A stretch of 64,000 nt of DNA from Powellomyces hirtus (Eukaryota; Chytridiomycota; Chytridiomycetes; Spizellomycetales; Powellomycetaceae). The stretch is taken from NCBI GenBank assembly GCA_025526995.1, contig JAHLKG010000021.1:310001-374000 (forward strand). The letters run 5' to 3'. The notes beneath the pieces are model-generated. The model made no database searches, was not told where the DNA came from, and worked only from the letters and a program-made list of their open reading frames with translations. Shown one piece after another: positions 24,301-39,000 of the stretch. Both the position numbers and the translations under genes were made by a program. Position 1 is the first letter of the stretch. The number at the start of each line of letters is the position of its first letter.

Positions 24301-24526
24301 CAAGTATTTCGGACCGATTGAAAAACTCTACCCAGAACAATTGGAGAACGGCCCGGATATGGAGGAGGGGGACCTTAAGTCTATGAACACTTTGTCTGGC
24401 GACTCGGAAAGAGATAAAGATGACGATCGCGGTGGCCGTGGTGGCCGTGGCGGCCGTGGCGGGCGCGGTCGCGGTGGACGGGGAGGAAGGGGACGTGGCC
24501 GCGGAGGAGAAAGGGGACGTTTTTGA
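21324..24526 (+). CDS. TRZ1: tRNase Z, long form (ELAC2/Trz1), with RGG tail
   Basis: This endonuclease removes 3' trailers from precursor tRNAs. Exons: 21324-21348, 21448-21727, 21797-22694, 22760-~22870, 22950-23262, 23329-23540, 23609-23796, 23866-24526. The N-terminal half has the degenerate metallo-lactamase fold (LFNAGEGTQRF near 50). The C-terminal half has the active-site motif SHMHADHHLG (HxHxDH), LFDAGEGTYGQ, VYSGDCRPN and HEATFQND. Both domains are needed for the long form. The end is an arginine-glycine tract of about 30 residues, unusual here and suggestive of RNA binding. One junction is unresolved: exon 4 reads well to about 22870 (LNLLDPDVFKIPFY) and exon 5 well from 22950. 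The obvious donor (GTACAA) is one base out of phase, so a weak GTTTTC donor or a frameshift must be assumed. Confidence 0.9.
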
Positions 24527-24793
24527 ACAACATTCCGGCTGCACACATAGATTGCGTCCTGCGCTATACACAAAGCACATAACTTATCTTGCCCCTTTAC
24601 GATTGCCTGGCCTCCGTCGGTTCAATAAACGTCAATGCATGTCAAAATACTATATATTGATGGGGGGGTATAAAAGAAGGACGTAAAAACAATGATACAA
24701 AACAGCTGTCGTGAGTGGCCACACTTTGCGACTGGCTAAATGGGATGGTGGGGTAGTGAGATGGGGGTGCGTGGGCGGGCAGAAGATAAAAAA
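24527..24793. other. Convergent 3' region
   Basis: Short stretch between the tRNase Z stop and the stop of the kinase gene, which run toward each other. A plus-strand CAATAAACG near 24625 is a good polyadenylation signal for tRNase Z. No gene. Confidence 0.55.
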
Positions 24794-26721
24794 TCATACT
24801 GGGATGGCAGGGGTGTTGTTGGGCATGGATGACTTTTCCGAATCGAGGCGAAGAGCAGCCTTTGTTTCCGCCAATATCATCCTTTCCCCATGTGGCATCT
24901 CCCCTGACCCTATTATCTGTCCACCAGTAACCGGAGAAAGGCAGGTTCCAGAAGGCGTTCCTGTCCATGTTGCACCCGCACTCATCCCCAACTGTCGCGG
25001 GACGCCCGCTTTCACCATCTCCGATCCGCTGTTCAGGTCGTGGGCGCCAGATAGCGCGCGGCGCACGCCTAATGGAGGGTCCCGCACCCCTGGATATGAT
25101 GCGTTGTGGGGCAGCGGGACCATTTCGGCTGAGAATTGCTGGCTCCGCGAGTTTTGTGAGGCGGTCATGGATCGTTGCGCTGAGCTTTTGTTGCTGTCTA
25201 CGGACACGCAGGATTCTCGCAGTTTGATTAGGTCGAGCGAGTTGACGGGGGATGCTTGTGTTGCTTGGGAGTCCACAAAATCTGGCCGGGCGTAGTCATA
25301 GTACTGTGGAGGGAAAAGAAATCATAGTCTCAGTGGTTCCGCCCACAAGAGACGCCAGAATCTATTTCTTTCACAGCGAGCGTGCAACGTACCAGAAATT
25401 GTCGCTCAATGACCATCATCTCCGGTGACGTTGAGAATGCATCATTTTTCTTTTGCTTGCTTTTTGACCCCAGCGGATTATCGTTTAGCAGGATCTCTTC
25501 CAGGTCATGCGTGGCATCAAAGTTTGCCTTATTGCGCGGTGGCACAAATACTGGTGTTATTTCCTTTGCAATGAGTTTCTCCCAATTAATGCAGTCTAGG
25601 AAAGGATGCGTTCTTAAAGCCGTCTTTCCTTCTGGCCCGCATCCCAACCGTTTCGTAACGTCCACCGTCATCAGTCCCGAGATGAGCCCTTTGGCAGCGT
25701 CGGAGATGCGAGGATGGCGTTCGCGCTGCGACTTGGATTTTGCGATCGTCGTGCTCACCGTGGATGCTGTTGGAGAACCCGGTGGTGCGTCGGAGGCGGA
25801 TTTCGGGAACTTCCAGTCGGCTTTTTTGATCAGGTCGCGCTTGTGCTTCCCCCGAAATGGCCGCTCACCGAGCATAATCTCGTACGCCATCACACCCAGT
25901 GACCACCAGTCTACCGATGCGAAATATCCATTCCCTAGTAGTAGCTCCGGCGCCATGTAAGGTTCGGTGCCGGCTACGGACTTCAGGGGTCGTTCTTCGC
26001 GGAATTTTACGGCGATGTTGAAGTCGGTCAAGTATGCGTGACCGTCCGCATCCAACAGAATGTTCTATGAAATAGAAATGGTTGAGTCAGCAGCGTTGCA
26101 TGGCAATATCTGGAAGTTTGAGGCGCTGGAAACAAACTCACATCAGGCTTGATGTCACGATGGACGATGGTATGTGCATGTAAGTATTCTAGAGCCGACG
26201 CAATTTCCGCTAATATGACCCTGCAGGCGGGTTCCTTCAATGGTTTGTTCAGATGGAATCGCAAGTCTCCTCCCGTCATCAAGTCCAAAGCCATGTATAG
26301 ATTATCTTGATCTTGAAACGAGTACCGCAGATTGCAAATGAACGGATGTCGGATCTCCTCCAGCAAGTTCCGTTCTTGCACGACGTGGTGCACGGCCTTT
26401 TCGGCTATACACTGCGCCTTGTTTATGTATTTCAGAGCATATTGTTGGCCGCCTTTTCGTTTCTGGACAATGGACACCTGCGGGAATTTGCAAAAATTCG
26501 TGATGAGTTGAGAAATGTATGATGAGCACTGGTGCTTCTCCCTCCCCGTGCTCAGATGATTTGCAAGGGAGGGAGGGCTGGCCGTGGGATCACTCATGTG
26601 TTACCTTCCCAAAGGCTCCTTTCCCGATTGCGCGTTGGATGTTAAAGTCGTCGAGGGTGACTTTGCGGTAAGAGTCAAAAGGTCCGACCTCGGCGCGCCG
26701 AAAACACATGCAATTGCCCAT
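24794..26721 (-). CDS. AGC-type Ser/Thr kinase of the YANK/STK32 family
   Basis: Four exons (26721-26605, 26477-26142, 26064-25393, 25303-24794), all phase 0, give 544 aa. The N-terminus MGNCMCF is a textbook site for N-myristoylation plus palmitoylation, placing the kinase at membranes. Kinase motifs run in order: glycine loop GKGAFGK, catalytic-lysine strand YALKYINK, catalytic loop VHRDIKPDN (completed by the splice), then DFN in place of DFG (LTDFNIAVKF), APE as MAPELLL and DWWSLGVMAYEIM. DFN instead of DFG is the hallmark of STK32/YANK kinases. A family-specific insert rich in Ser follows FPKS. The last ~170 residues are a disordered Ser/Pro tail. Substrates are unknown. Confidence 0.9.
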
Positions 26722-27517
26722 GGCTGCTCGACTGTGGTGGTGGACGAAATACAGAAAGACTAATCGGCAATCGAAGGGAGGTATACGCGCGGTGTTGCAT
26801 CAACGGAATAGTAAGGTCCCGGTAAATATCGTCAGCAAATTGAGTGTATTATTCTGTGCTCCCTCAACGAGAATGTGCATCTTTTTCCCCTCCCGAACGA
26901 GGCGTGAAACCAGCGTCGAAAAAATCTCAAATAGGTCGCTGTTCCGCCTTTTTTTCTCGATTGGGATTGCCGATATGACAATAAGCAGGCGGGCTATTTT
27001 GAGGCCCATTCAGTCTGGGCGCGCGTCTCAAGCAACTCCGATGGCTGGTACCAGGATAAACATCGTCTCGCACTCCCCTGCCCCACCACCAGAAGCAGTA
27101 GAGCCTGAGGTACAGGTGCTTTTAACTTAGTGTTTCAATACAAAAGCGTTGGTTGACAGCGGATCTGGTCCATGACAATGCACATTTTTCCCGCGTGTTT
27201 GAGGCGTTCCGCTGTTTGCGATATGCGCGAGCTTGACGCAATGTAAACCGTAGCTACATTCATTCTTGATACGTTCCATCCGGCTTGGGCAGGAAGACAA
27301 CACAGACCCACCCATGAATCTGCAACAAAAGCTGTTGACATCGTCACTAGCGGAAATAGCGTACGTAAGCAAATGACAGCACGTGGCGCCGAGGCTTGGC
27401 CCAAGGCTCCGTTTGAGAGACTTCAGTTCACCGACTTGCCAACAAGGTTCCACGCCGGTAATCGTACTTTCTTCTCACCATAAATAACAACCAGCGTGAA
27501 GAAAGACACATATCAAT
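26722..27517. promoter_or_regulatory. Divergent promoter region
   Basis: About 800 bp between the oppositely transcribed kinase and CCDC6-like genes. It should hold both promoters. Several open frames occur, none with a domain or splice-supported continuation. No RNA gene seen. Confidence 0.5.
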
Positions 27518-29352
27518 ATGCCAGCAAATCAACCCTTGCCTGAAGACCCAGCAACCCTTCAGGCTCTGGTCCGCAGCCAAGCCGCAGAACTCGAAAAGCT
27601 GACTGCGGTAATGGCGCCAAGTCGTTTTTAGGTCACACGACTTAATTGACGTTTACCCCAACAGGAAAAAGAATTTCTACTTAGCAAGGTTGAGTCCAAC
27701 GAAAAAACATACAAGGATGCGCTGCAACTGCATCTGGATAGTGTAAGCGACGCGAGACATGGGCACATCCCTTCTTGAGCTTCGATTGAAAGTGGTGGGT
27801 TCTTGTGATGGTGCACAGAGCAAAGTGAGCTCACTCGCGTCCTGTGCACGAATGCTATAGGCCACGCTTGAAAAAGATCATCTCGAGACTTCACTCGCCT
27901 CGATGAAGCACGACCAGTTGACGCGTTCAGAACTGTTCCAAAAGCAACTGGAAAGTTTACGAGTGGAAACCGACGGGTAGAGCAATAAAAGTTGGATCGC
28001 ATTCATGGTTCCCCAGCCGAACTCATCCTGTCTCGATCTTCCAGACTCGCAGAAGCAAAATCTTCATCTTCAAATGCTTCTGTCGCGTCTGTTCTCCAGT
28101 CAAATGATCTTAAGCAAATCAAAGGCCTTGTGAAGTCAATGAGCGAGAAGTTGGCGCTCCACGAGACTTTGATAAAGAAGCTGAAGTTTGAGCTGGATAT
28201 GGAATGCGGGCATGTAAATATACTACGGTAGGTCTTGAATTGGTATCCAGGAATCGCAGGTTGTAGTGATCTAATTTCCGCTTTGCGGATTGCAGCGCGG
28301 AAAATCAGAAACTCCGTCAAACAACCGTGGAACTTCAGGCATCAGCCGAGCAAGAGGAAGAGTACATTGCGAACAAGCTGATGAAGCGGATAAACAACCT
28401 CAAGAAAGAGAAGGGGGAGCTGCTACTCAAGGTCGAGCAGGAAGAGGAGATGATCACCAACACGTTACAAAAGAAGCTGTCACAGGTCCGCTCGCGCGCG
28501 AGATATCTGATGATCACCGATCCTCACATACTGATATCGCGTAACGCGTTCACGAACATAGCTTCAGAAAGAGAAGATCGATATGGAAGTGGCTTTGGAG
28601 CAAGAGCAAGAGTTCATTGTCAACAGATTACAGAAACAGTTGGAGAGTCTGCGGATGCAACAGAATGCTACTACACCGTACGTGATGCAGCTTTCTCACA
28701 ACCTAAGCGCTGCATCTGTCTGATTTACCACGAGATTCCTGATCGCTGCATGTCATACTTCCATTACAGACGCAAGATGTCACACGCTTCTCACAGCCCG
28801 AATGCATCCCTGTCTGACTTCCCAGCATCCCCGGGTGTCACCGAGGTTCTGCGTGCGGAGGTACCTTGTCTTGACAGGGCAATGTGATACCTGTTGTTGT
28901 CAGTATGGCTTACATCCATTGTCTCGTCCAGATCAATTCCATTAAGACAAAGATGCACAACAATGAACACGATCACATTGAAACCTTGAAAGCTATCCAG
29001 ACGCAGTACATGCAAATGAAGGACGAAGTCGTCGCGCTCAGAAATAAACTGGCTGTTCCGGTCGAAGATCTGGACAAAACCTACCCGCCAATCGTGATAC
29101 CAGTCCGCTCGCCCAGTTCCGGAAACCTCGGCTCGGAATTGGGATTTGCGCAATCACGATCGCGATCCACGAGTGAGCATTCTGTTAGTGGAATTGAGTG
29201 CGGAATTGGACGTTACGGTAAGGATTTTAGCAAGGCACCTGTTACCTGACAGCAGAAAGACCAACTATAGCATGTTTACTGACTATTTGGCAGATCGGAG
29301 GTCTTCGCGATCGGTTAGCTCTACGCGAGGATCGATCATGAGCACCACATAA
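27518..29352 (+). CDS. CCDC6-like coiled-coil protein
   Basis: Nine small exons (27518-27607, 27665-27742, 27861-27976, 28045-28227, 28296-28485, 28562-28677, 28770-28860, 28932-29217, 29294-29352) sum to 402 aa. The protein is an almost continuous coiled coil up to residue ~330. It contains the repeated CCDC6 pattern EQEEE(Y/M)I(A/T)N(K/T)L.K(R/K): EQEEEYIANKLMKRINNLKK, EQEEEMITNTLQKKL and EQEQEFIVNRLQKQLE. The third unit appears only when the intron ending ACATAG at 28561 is removed. The donor of that intron (GTCCGC at 28486) is weak. The tail is Ser-rich (RRSSRSVSSTRGS). Human CCDC6 is a phosphoprotein tied to DNA-damage signalling; the role in fungi is unknown. Confidence 0.82.
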
Positions 29353-29885
29353 AGTACTGTGAAGGAGGTGACGCTCTGACCGCTCTCGCCAAATTTGTTC
29401 CGGTCTTCATCATGCGCGTATATGTGTATGTGAGTTGCTCCTTTTTTTTCTGTGTATGCAGTGTTGGGGAGGAACGTGGCGGACAAACATCTAGCTCATG
29501 GATAGATACTGTTCATATCAAATGAAATGTGTGGGAGACTGGCTTCTTTGTCATAAGTTCATTAGCTTTCGACGGGCTACTATTGTGGCAGATCTGGCTT
29601 GATTTGGCTTGTTGGCTGGACGATCCAACCACATGCGTCATCAACTAACCAGCGGAATCGTCTATTGATTTCATTGATGCAAATCATCCTTCATAAAAAC
29701 GTCAACTGACGGCATTCTTGGGTTTTTTTCCTTCCCATCCCGCACTCTTCATAGCCCGCTGCCCACCGGTCCACCGTCGACGGTATCCCTGATACATCCC
29801 TCGCTTTTTCAGACACGTCTGTTCTGCCGCTCTATCAGGCGAAACGCGCATCGGTTCATCTCCAGCGTTCAACTCGAAACCTAGA
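29353..29885. promoter_or_regulatory. Intergenic region upstream of calcineurin A
   Basis: About 530 bp between two plus-strand genes. It includes the 3' end of the CCDC6-like gene and the promoter and leader of calcineurin A. The last ~100 bases are pyrimidine-rich on the plus strand (TTTTTTTCCTTCCC). No coding frame supported. Confidence 0.5.
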
Positions 29886-32252
<2,367 letters not shown>

Positions 32253-32485
32253 GACGTTTAATCACGCGTATTTCACAATTGTTTCTCTTTTTGTTTCTTG
32301 TATCTGCTCGTGGCGGGAAATACTGACTCGGTGTGGGAATTGGCGCGGCCCCCCGGCCATCCTTACTGTGATAGAAAACTCCTCTTTGTTGTATCAATAT
32401 CTTCATTCCAATTATGCCTTAATTCATCTCATTTTCAAAACATTGTTTTACATTGAAGGCACAGGTCGGTCTGGAGGAGGAGCGA

Positions 32486-34500
32486 TTAGTACTCGGCTGC
32501 GCTGCCCTCCTCGTTCTCGGCATCCTCATCCACCGGGAAAGCTAGGCAGAACTTGTCTTTGTCCATCAGTGCGATGGACTTGCCGTCGGGATTCCACGTA
32601 AAGCTTTGCACCTGGAAATTGACTGACAGCAAAAGACAGCCCGTCAGTTCCTGAGCATGAGAAAGTACGCCTTTTGAATCCACTCCAAAGTTCACCTGCA
32701 GGAATCTCTATAGCTTCACAAGCGCATCCGCCAACCCCGACTTCACAAAGGTACACAACGCCGTTCCCGCAGCACAGCGCGAGCCTGTTTGGAATGACCG
32801 GATTCCATTTCGCCTGCTTCACGGGGCTCTGATGCTCAATCACGAGTGGAGCCGCCGATGGAGGATGCAGCGTGTGGATCCATATTGTTGTTGGCTGGCA
32901 GTCTAGACGGGTGAACAACAAACGGGCTATGAGAGTCGGTCACCACAATGGAGGGGACCATGATTTCTCTGCAAGTAGCGGCTAGATCATTTACCGTTTC
33001 GCGACATGAGGAATTGGCCGTCAGCGTTGAACGCCAGGATACCAATACCCAATTTTGGGTTTGGTTTGTCAGGGTCGGGTCGGATTCGCGGGATCGTATG
33101 TGGAGCATGGATAATCTCGTCTACGAAGGGGAAAAGTGAGCAATTGGACGGTGTGTGCATCAAAGAGGTCGGAAGCGCACATTTTATTCTCTGTTGACTG
33201 GACTGCTGGCTCCACGGTGCCGAGGGCACCTCGCCAGCAGATACGTCAATTTCTCGGAAAATTGTCTGAGAGAAAGATATGTCGTGAGATCAGGAGCCAA
33301 CGCGATTGCCGGAGAAACCCAGCCAAGCTTACCGTTTCCGATCCAAAGACATCTTTCGTGTGGGGATATTCCACAATCGGTCGCCATGTGTAGTGATTCA
33401 ACAACCGAATCTGGTTACAGAAAGACATGCGTCTTGTCAGAATGTGGATTCTCGAACCCGCCTTTTGGGATCCAGCTACACGGGAATCTCACTGTACCTT
33501 TTCATCATAGCTTCCGACTGCAATAAACTGGCTTGAAGGAGACCATGTGACTGTCTTGATACCAAGGCCAGTATCGTAGGCGGAGTACGACGCGGCAAGC
33601 CGTCCGTCGGGATGGTATATGTAGATTTTATACTGCGACAGGCATTCAGAAACGGAGAGAATAAGTTTCTGTGGCAGAATCATGTCAAGACTAGCATTAT
33701 CCCACTGCTGCCTAACACTTACGTCCACAATAGACTCCCACGCAGCAATGTATCTGCCATCAGGAGACCATGCGATATCGGTCAAGTCGGTTGTCTCTAA
33801 TGGGAAGCGCTGTTAAGCGAGACAGCGATGTATGTTGGCCACTGCTTGAGTACGCCGAACAATGGATTGCTGCACCTTCCAGACTTGCGTTGTGGTACCA
33901 ACCTTGAGCAGACTCCAATCCTCGCAATCGTACACACTAATGTAGTCTTTGCAATCGTTCCGTTCCGCAAGAGCAAAGTACCGACCATCTTTCCGGAAAC
34001 AGTGGCCTCGATCGACGTATTTGGGATACTGGATGTAGCAAGCTTCCTTTGTCACCAGCGACCAAATTGTTATCCGGAGCTACGAACGCGATGGTAGTCT
34101 TTCAGAAAAAGATCCTTGCAAGACTTTATGCAACCCATGAACACGTATATGCATTGTTTACCTCATAATCAGAGAAGCTCAGGAGATGTCTGGAATCAGG
34201 AGTCCACTTGACACCGACGCAGCCCGCCACGCCTTCCTCGATCTTCGCCGTCCAGTCCTCCTTCTTCAAACTCCACACTTGTATTTGTCCCAATTTGAAG
34301 CTCGCACAACATATGAGCTCCGAGTCCGGGGACCACTCGACCAACTGTACGGTGTCCGTGCAAGTGAACAAGTGAATGATCTGTAGTGTCTCCGCGTCTC
34401 GAATCACGACGCGAAACTGCACGGCTGTGGCGAGATACAGCCCATTTGGCGAAAACCGACACAAATTCGACGACTGCTTGTACAGCTCCGTAAAGTCCAT
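32486..34500 (-). CDS. WRAP73: WRAP73-like WD40 protein
   Basis: WRAP73 acts at centrosomes/spindle poles and cilia with SSX2IP-type partners. Eight exons (34500-34162, 34079-33903, 33809-33723, 33632-33498, 33410-33333, 33265-32995, 32902-32696, 32622-32486) sum to 476 aa, close to human WRAP73 (460). It starts [20 protein letters not shown], matching [20 protein letters not shown]. It keeps [25 protein letters not shown] and [20 protein letters not shown] blocks and ends [20 protein letters not shown]. Each splice restores this order. The presence of a centrosomal WD protein fits a flagellate fungus. Earlier in-frame upstream codons have no ATG, so 34500 is the start. Confidence 0.93.
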
Positions 34501-34741
34501 ACTTGAGCTTTCCACCTCACTGAACAATCACTTCTTTGATAGTACCCTCTCCTGGCTGCAGATCTTGGAATTCCCAACGTCGATTCCACGATCTTGGGGA
34601 CGCAGACGCGTGCGGGTGTGGCAACAGTCACGTGAGCAGGGAGCGTCTTTTGCTTCCTTGTTGGCCGTGCGCCTCGTCTGCCTCGTTTTCTCTCCACCTT
34701 TGCATCTTCCCATCAACTTTAGCTGCACCGAACTCATCACA
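34501..34741. promoter_or_regulatory. Bidirectional promoter WRAP73 / NDP kinase
   Basis: Only 241 bp separate the start codons of WRAP73 (minus) and NDP kinase (plus), so the two genes share one promoter region. The NDP-kinase side is strongly pyrimidine-rich just before its ATG (TTTCTCTCCACC), typical of highly expressed fungal genes. A CACGTGA motif lies near 34630. Confidence 0.7.
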
Positions 34742-35521
34742 ATGGCCACCGAACGTACTTACATCATGGTTAAGCCCGACGGGTAGGCATCGTTATTGCT
34801 GCATCTTTTGGACCGGGAGGTCTGTCTTACCTTTTCTGTGGCTGTTCAGCGTCGAGCGCGGTCTCGTCGGCGAGGTTATCTCGCGTTTCGAGAAGCGTGG
34901 CTTCAAGCTTCTTGGCCTCAAGGCTGTCCAGCCTTCCCGTGCCCACCTCGAGGAGCACTATGGCGACCTCAAGACTAAGGCTTTCTTCCCCAAGGTAAGG
35001 ATAGCATACGTGGAAGAACGTCTTGATATTGAACTCTGTTATAACATCTTGACTCTGAAAATCAGCTCGTTGACTACATGCTGTCCGGCCCCGTTGTTGG
35101 TATGGTCTGGGCCGGAAAGGAGGTTGTTAAGACTGGCCGTGTCATGCTAGGTATGTGTCTCTTATTGCCTGATGTGTGATTAGTGGACAAGGCATCTGAC
35201 TCACTTGTCCTCAGGTGCGACCAACCCCCTTGCTAGGTACTATCCAACGGCTACGATGAGACCGCCTGCACAATGCTGACAATAACTGTTTTTTAGCGCC
35301 CCCGGCACCATCCGTGGTGACTACGCCATCGACGTCGGAAAGAACATTTGCCACGGTTCCGACTCCGTTGAGTCTGCCGAGAAGGAGATTGCCCTGGTAT
35401 GTAGCTTAATGGTGCATCGAGGCAGGTCCTCGTTTCCAGTATGTTAACTTTTTGTTTACAGTGGTTCCCCGAGGGTGTCTGCAACTACTCTCGCTCCATT
35501 GACAAGTTGATCTACGAATAG
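34742..35521 (+). CDS. NDK1: Nucleoside diphosphate kinase
   Basis: Transfers the terminal phosphate between nucleoside tri- and diphosphates through a phosphohistidine. Six exons (34742-34782, 34850-34994, 35066-35150, 35215-35236, 35297-35396, 35462-35521) sum to 150 aa, the normal length. Motifs: [19 protein letters not shown] at the start, [33 protein letters not shown] and the active-site [16 protein letters not shown] with the catalytic His. It ends WFPEGV...W-less YE. The 22-bp fourth exon is small but is required to complete ATNPLAS. Confidence 0.97.
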
Positions 35522-36092
35522 ATTAGGGAGTCTGACTGCATAACGATAGATAACTCAAAGAACTTTGGTGTTGTTTCTCGTTGGAGACATGAAGACGTTC
35601 TAGAAATAGAGTGCTCTTCGTCAATATATTTGCATGACCGATGAAGTCCACGCAGCTTGTCGTAAGCTAGTTTATTTAGATAACTCGCTGGAGAGACTCT
35701 AGTGCACCTACTTGATCGTCACACGTCGCAGATGCCGTAGACGGTTCTTTACACATGTGATGGGCAGAAGACCTGGTTTGTGTCATATGCTGCACTTCTG
35801 TTTGGTGACAGGGATGTGGCTTGGAAGACAATCAAGCCTCGGAGGATGCTCCCTTTCAAAACGCGAATGTTAACATTTTCCCATGTGGAGGGCTTCAATC
35901 GGCACAGAAACTTATAAACCTACATTACAATAAACAACTACGAGTAGGACGACAGTTCATGCCAGCTCATTTGCGAAGGCGCTAGAAGAGCTCTTTGGAT
36001 ATTTGCTTCACCACCTGAGTGTGTTGGTTCGCGCCGAATTTTGACTTCCTCCCACTCAGCGACAATCGTTACGAAAACGAGTCCAGTTCAGC
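35522..36092. other. Intergenic region
   Basis: 570 bp between the NDP-kinase stop and the next plus-strand gene: 3' region of the first and promoter of the second. A plus-strand CAATAAACAAC near 35930 could serve polyadenylation. No gene seen. Confidence 0.5.
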
Positions 36093-39000
36093 ATGCAGGT
36101 TAAAGGAAGATGGGCGAGAGTGAACAGCAATGGCTCGATAACGCCGGCAGCACGCCATGGACACCGCTGTGAAATTGTTCGATATCGGCGGAGTGGTCTC
36201 CAAGTCGTTTCCAAGAATGAGCAGAATGCAGGCAAATCGCAACGGCGGCCGGCTGAAGAGGGTTTCGGTGCAGAGAGTGGAGAGAGTGACGAGCAGGATA
36301 TGGTCACAAAAATGGTGATGTTCTGGGGTTCAGACGGAAGAGATATCATGACCGACTGCTTCGAATTTGACCCAGGTACGCCAACTTTTGCTCGGTCGTC
36401 GATCCTAGATTATGACAAAGGAGTCGGGACAACTTGTGATACGAAAGGGCTCTGGCTGGATGGCCCTTGCTGGTGGACCGTTGCTGGACTGTTGAAAGTG
36501 CAAGAAGTCTCAGAATGCGGTTGAAGAAACTGACAGGCTCTTCTCATATCTTGAAGAAACATCCACCTGGACTTCAATACCAGTCAGCACCCGAAACAAT
36601 CGTCGACCGTCTGCGAATGATGTCCTACCATCATCAGCATCGGACGCACCATTCCCCACTACCGGCATGGCTGTCACTAGCAACGAACATCTGGTCTACA
36701 TATTTGGGGGCATAACACAAGGCTCACTCTTTGTCAATCAGGTGGAAATCAGGTCGATTTCCCAGATTCATTAGGATTCCGGCTAATGGCACGTTGCGGT
36801 TTCTAGCTCCTCCAATATGATGCCCAGAACCAAACTCTCATTACACTAGCATCGGGTCCTGAATCACCAAGTGCCCGCGTCAACGCCACACTCACATACA
36901 TACCCGAAAACACATCATCTACGGCATCCTCTGACCCATACCTGTTTCTCTTTGGCGGATTCACACCGCCGGATACCTTTTTGAATGACTCACCCATGTT
37001 CAATCTTCGGACAATGAAGTGGAGCACCGCGCGACTGGCCGGGATACCGCCAACGCCTCGCGAACACCATTCTGCCGTGTTTTGGCAAAGCTTAGAGGGA
37101 AAACGGAGAACTCTGGTCATATATGGCGGGATGTGTCCAGATCCAAAGACCCGCAATTATCCACATCGACTGCATGATATCGTGTTTCTCAACATAGGTA
37201 TGAACATTCCAACGCTATGTCTGTTCTCGTGCAATTGATTGTACTGATCGCGGCTTTGTAGATGATGCCACATGGATACACCCAGATGTTCGCGGTGAAA
37301 TACCTCCAGGACGGTCTAAACACTCGTCAGTTGTGTTTGGCGATAGAATGGTGGTGTTCGGGGGTCAAGAAGGCGCAAACGAGTCGATGACTGCTTCTGT
37401 GCTTTCCGGAAAGGTTTTCCTTCTTAATATGGGTAAATATAGGTCTTCTCGCGTGTTTGACCGCCTGATCAATTGACAAACAGATCATCCGCAGCGACCC
37501 TTTCTTGGGAAAATTTGTCGTTGTCGTCCGCCGACGGTACCCAGTCACATGTGGACCTTCCAGCAGGGCGAGCAGATCATGGAGCAGCAATAGTGAGTGA
37601 CACGGTGCCGGGATTGATGATCTGTAAAACGCTGACTGGCATCTCCCTCTCAAGATTGGCGGTACCATGTTTGTTTCCATGGGCGAGCGGAAATATCTTA
37701 AAGATGATAGCAGTCGGTCCCGGATAGCGGGTGATATGTGGCATCTGCAGCTTGGCCCCCCTCTGCCACCAGATCGTGTGTCAGTAATCCGACGCGCAGC
37801 ACCACGAGCTGTACTGGAGATACGTTGGCAAGACTCAGCAGCCTGGCAAGCAGGGCACAGCTATGAGGTTCAGATACGCGTGGCAGCTTCTGATACGACA
37901 GCTGATGTATCGAAATGGTCTACCGTATATCGTGGCCTTGAACATGAAGTCTCAGTTACAAGTTTCAAGCGACCAGATGGACTACCGCACGACATCTCCG
38001 TGGAAGCGGAGTACGATGTACGCGTCGTGGCTGTCAACTGGGCTGGTAACAGCCAAGAATGGGATACAAAGACCATTGGCGGAGATGCGGAAGTCTCTCA
38101 GTCGGCACGTAAGTAGACTATGTCAAACGAATAAGCCCGATTTTTACGGAATGGTCACTGACGGTATTTTGTGTCATTATCTCCACTTTCTCAGCGCAAT
38201 CGATCGAAATTCACAAAATTAGTTGCACTCCGACTGAGCTTGGCAAATATGGGGATTCATCTTCTGTTGCTGGACTGGAAGAGGTTCCAGCGCTGCTTCT
38301 CAGTTGGTGCGCCGATGCTGCCGCGGACTATCGTGTCGAAGCAACGTGCGCCATACATCCAGGAGCCACCTCATCATTATCGGATAGCACATATACTTCA
38401 CCGACCAAGCGACGGAAAATCCGAGCCGGAAATGATGTCGGTCAAAAAGGCAAGGGGCAAGAACGCGAGGATTCAGGCGGTTCATCAAGTAGTGTAGATG
38501 CATGGAGTACTTGGCAGACCGTATGGCAAGGCCGAGGAGGCAGATGGAAAGGGGCGGTCCAGAGCCTTCACACATTGGTTTGGCGCGCAGCAAGGCCCGA
38601 ACAACACTCAACGGCGAAACTGGGAAAACGCACCAGGAGAGATTCTATTGAGGATAAGGGGCTTGCTGTCAAGTACAAGTTCCGCGTATGCCAGACCAAC
38701 ACGAGTGGGCGACGAGCTATAAAACCATCAAAAGAATCTGAAATTGTTGAATTCGTCGTGGATCATTATGTGGTGGCGCACTTTCCCACATCTAGGCCTT
38801 CATCCTCCCCTGCGCATGCCGAGACCATTCCGAGAAAGTCAAACGGGCTCATGCAGAGTGACAACATACATGAGACAAAATCACCGGGGAAAAATGGACG
38901 GGCACGAACATCGTCTGGACAAACAAATCTCAAGCCAGAGGATGAAGGCCAAGACGCCTACGACGAAGAGGGAGAGGAAGATGACGACGATGAAGAAGAA

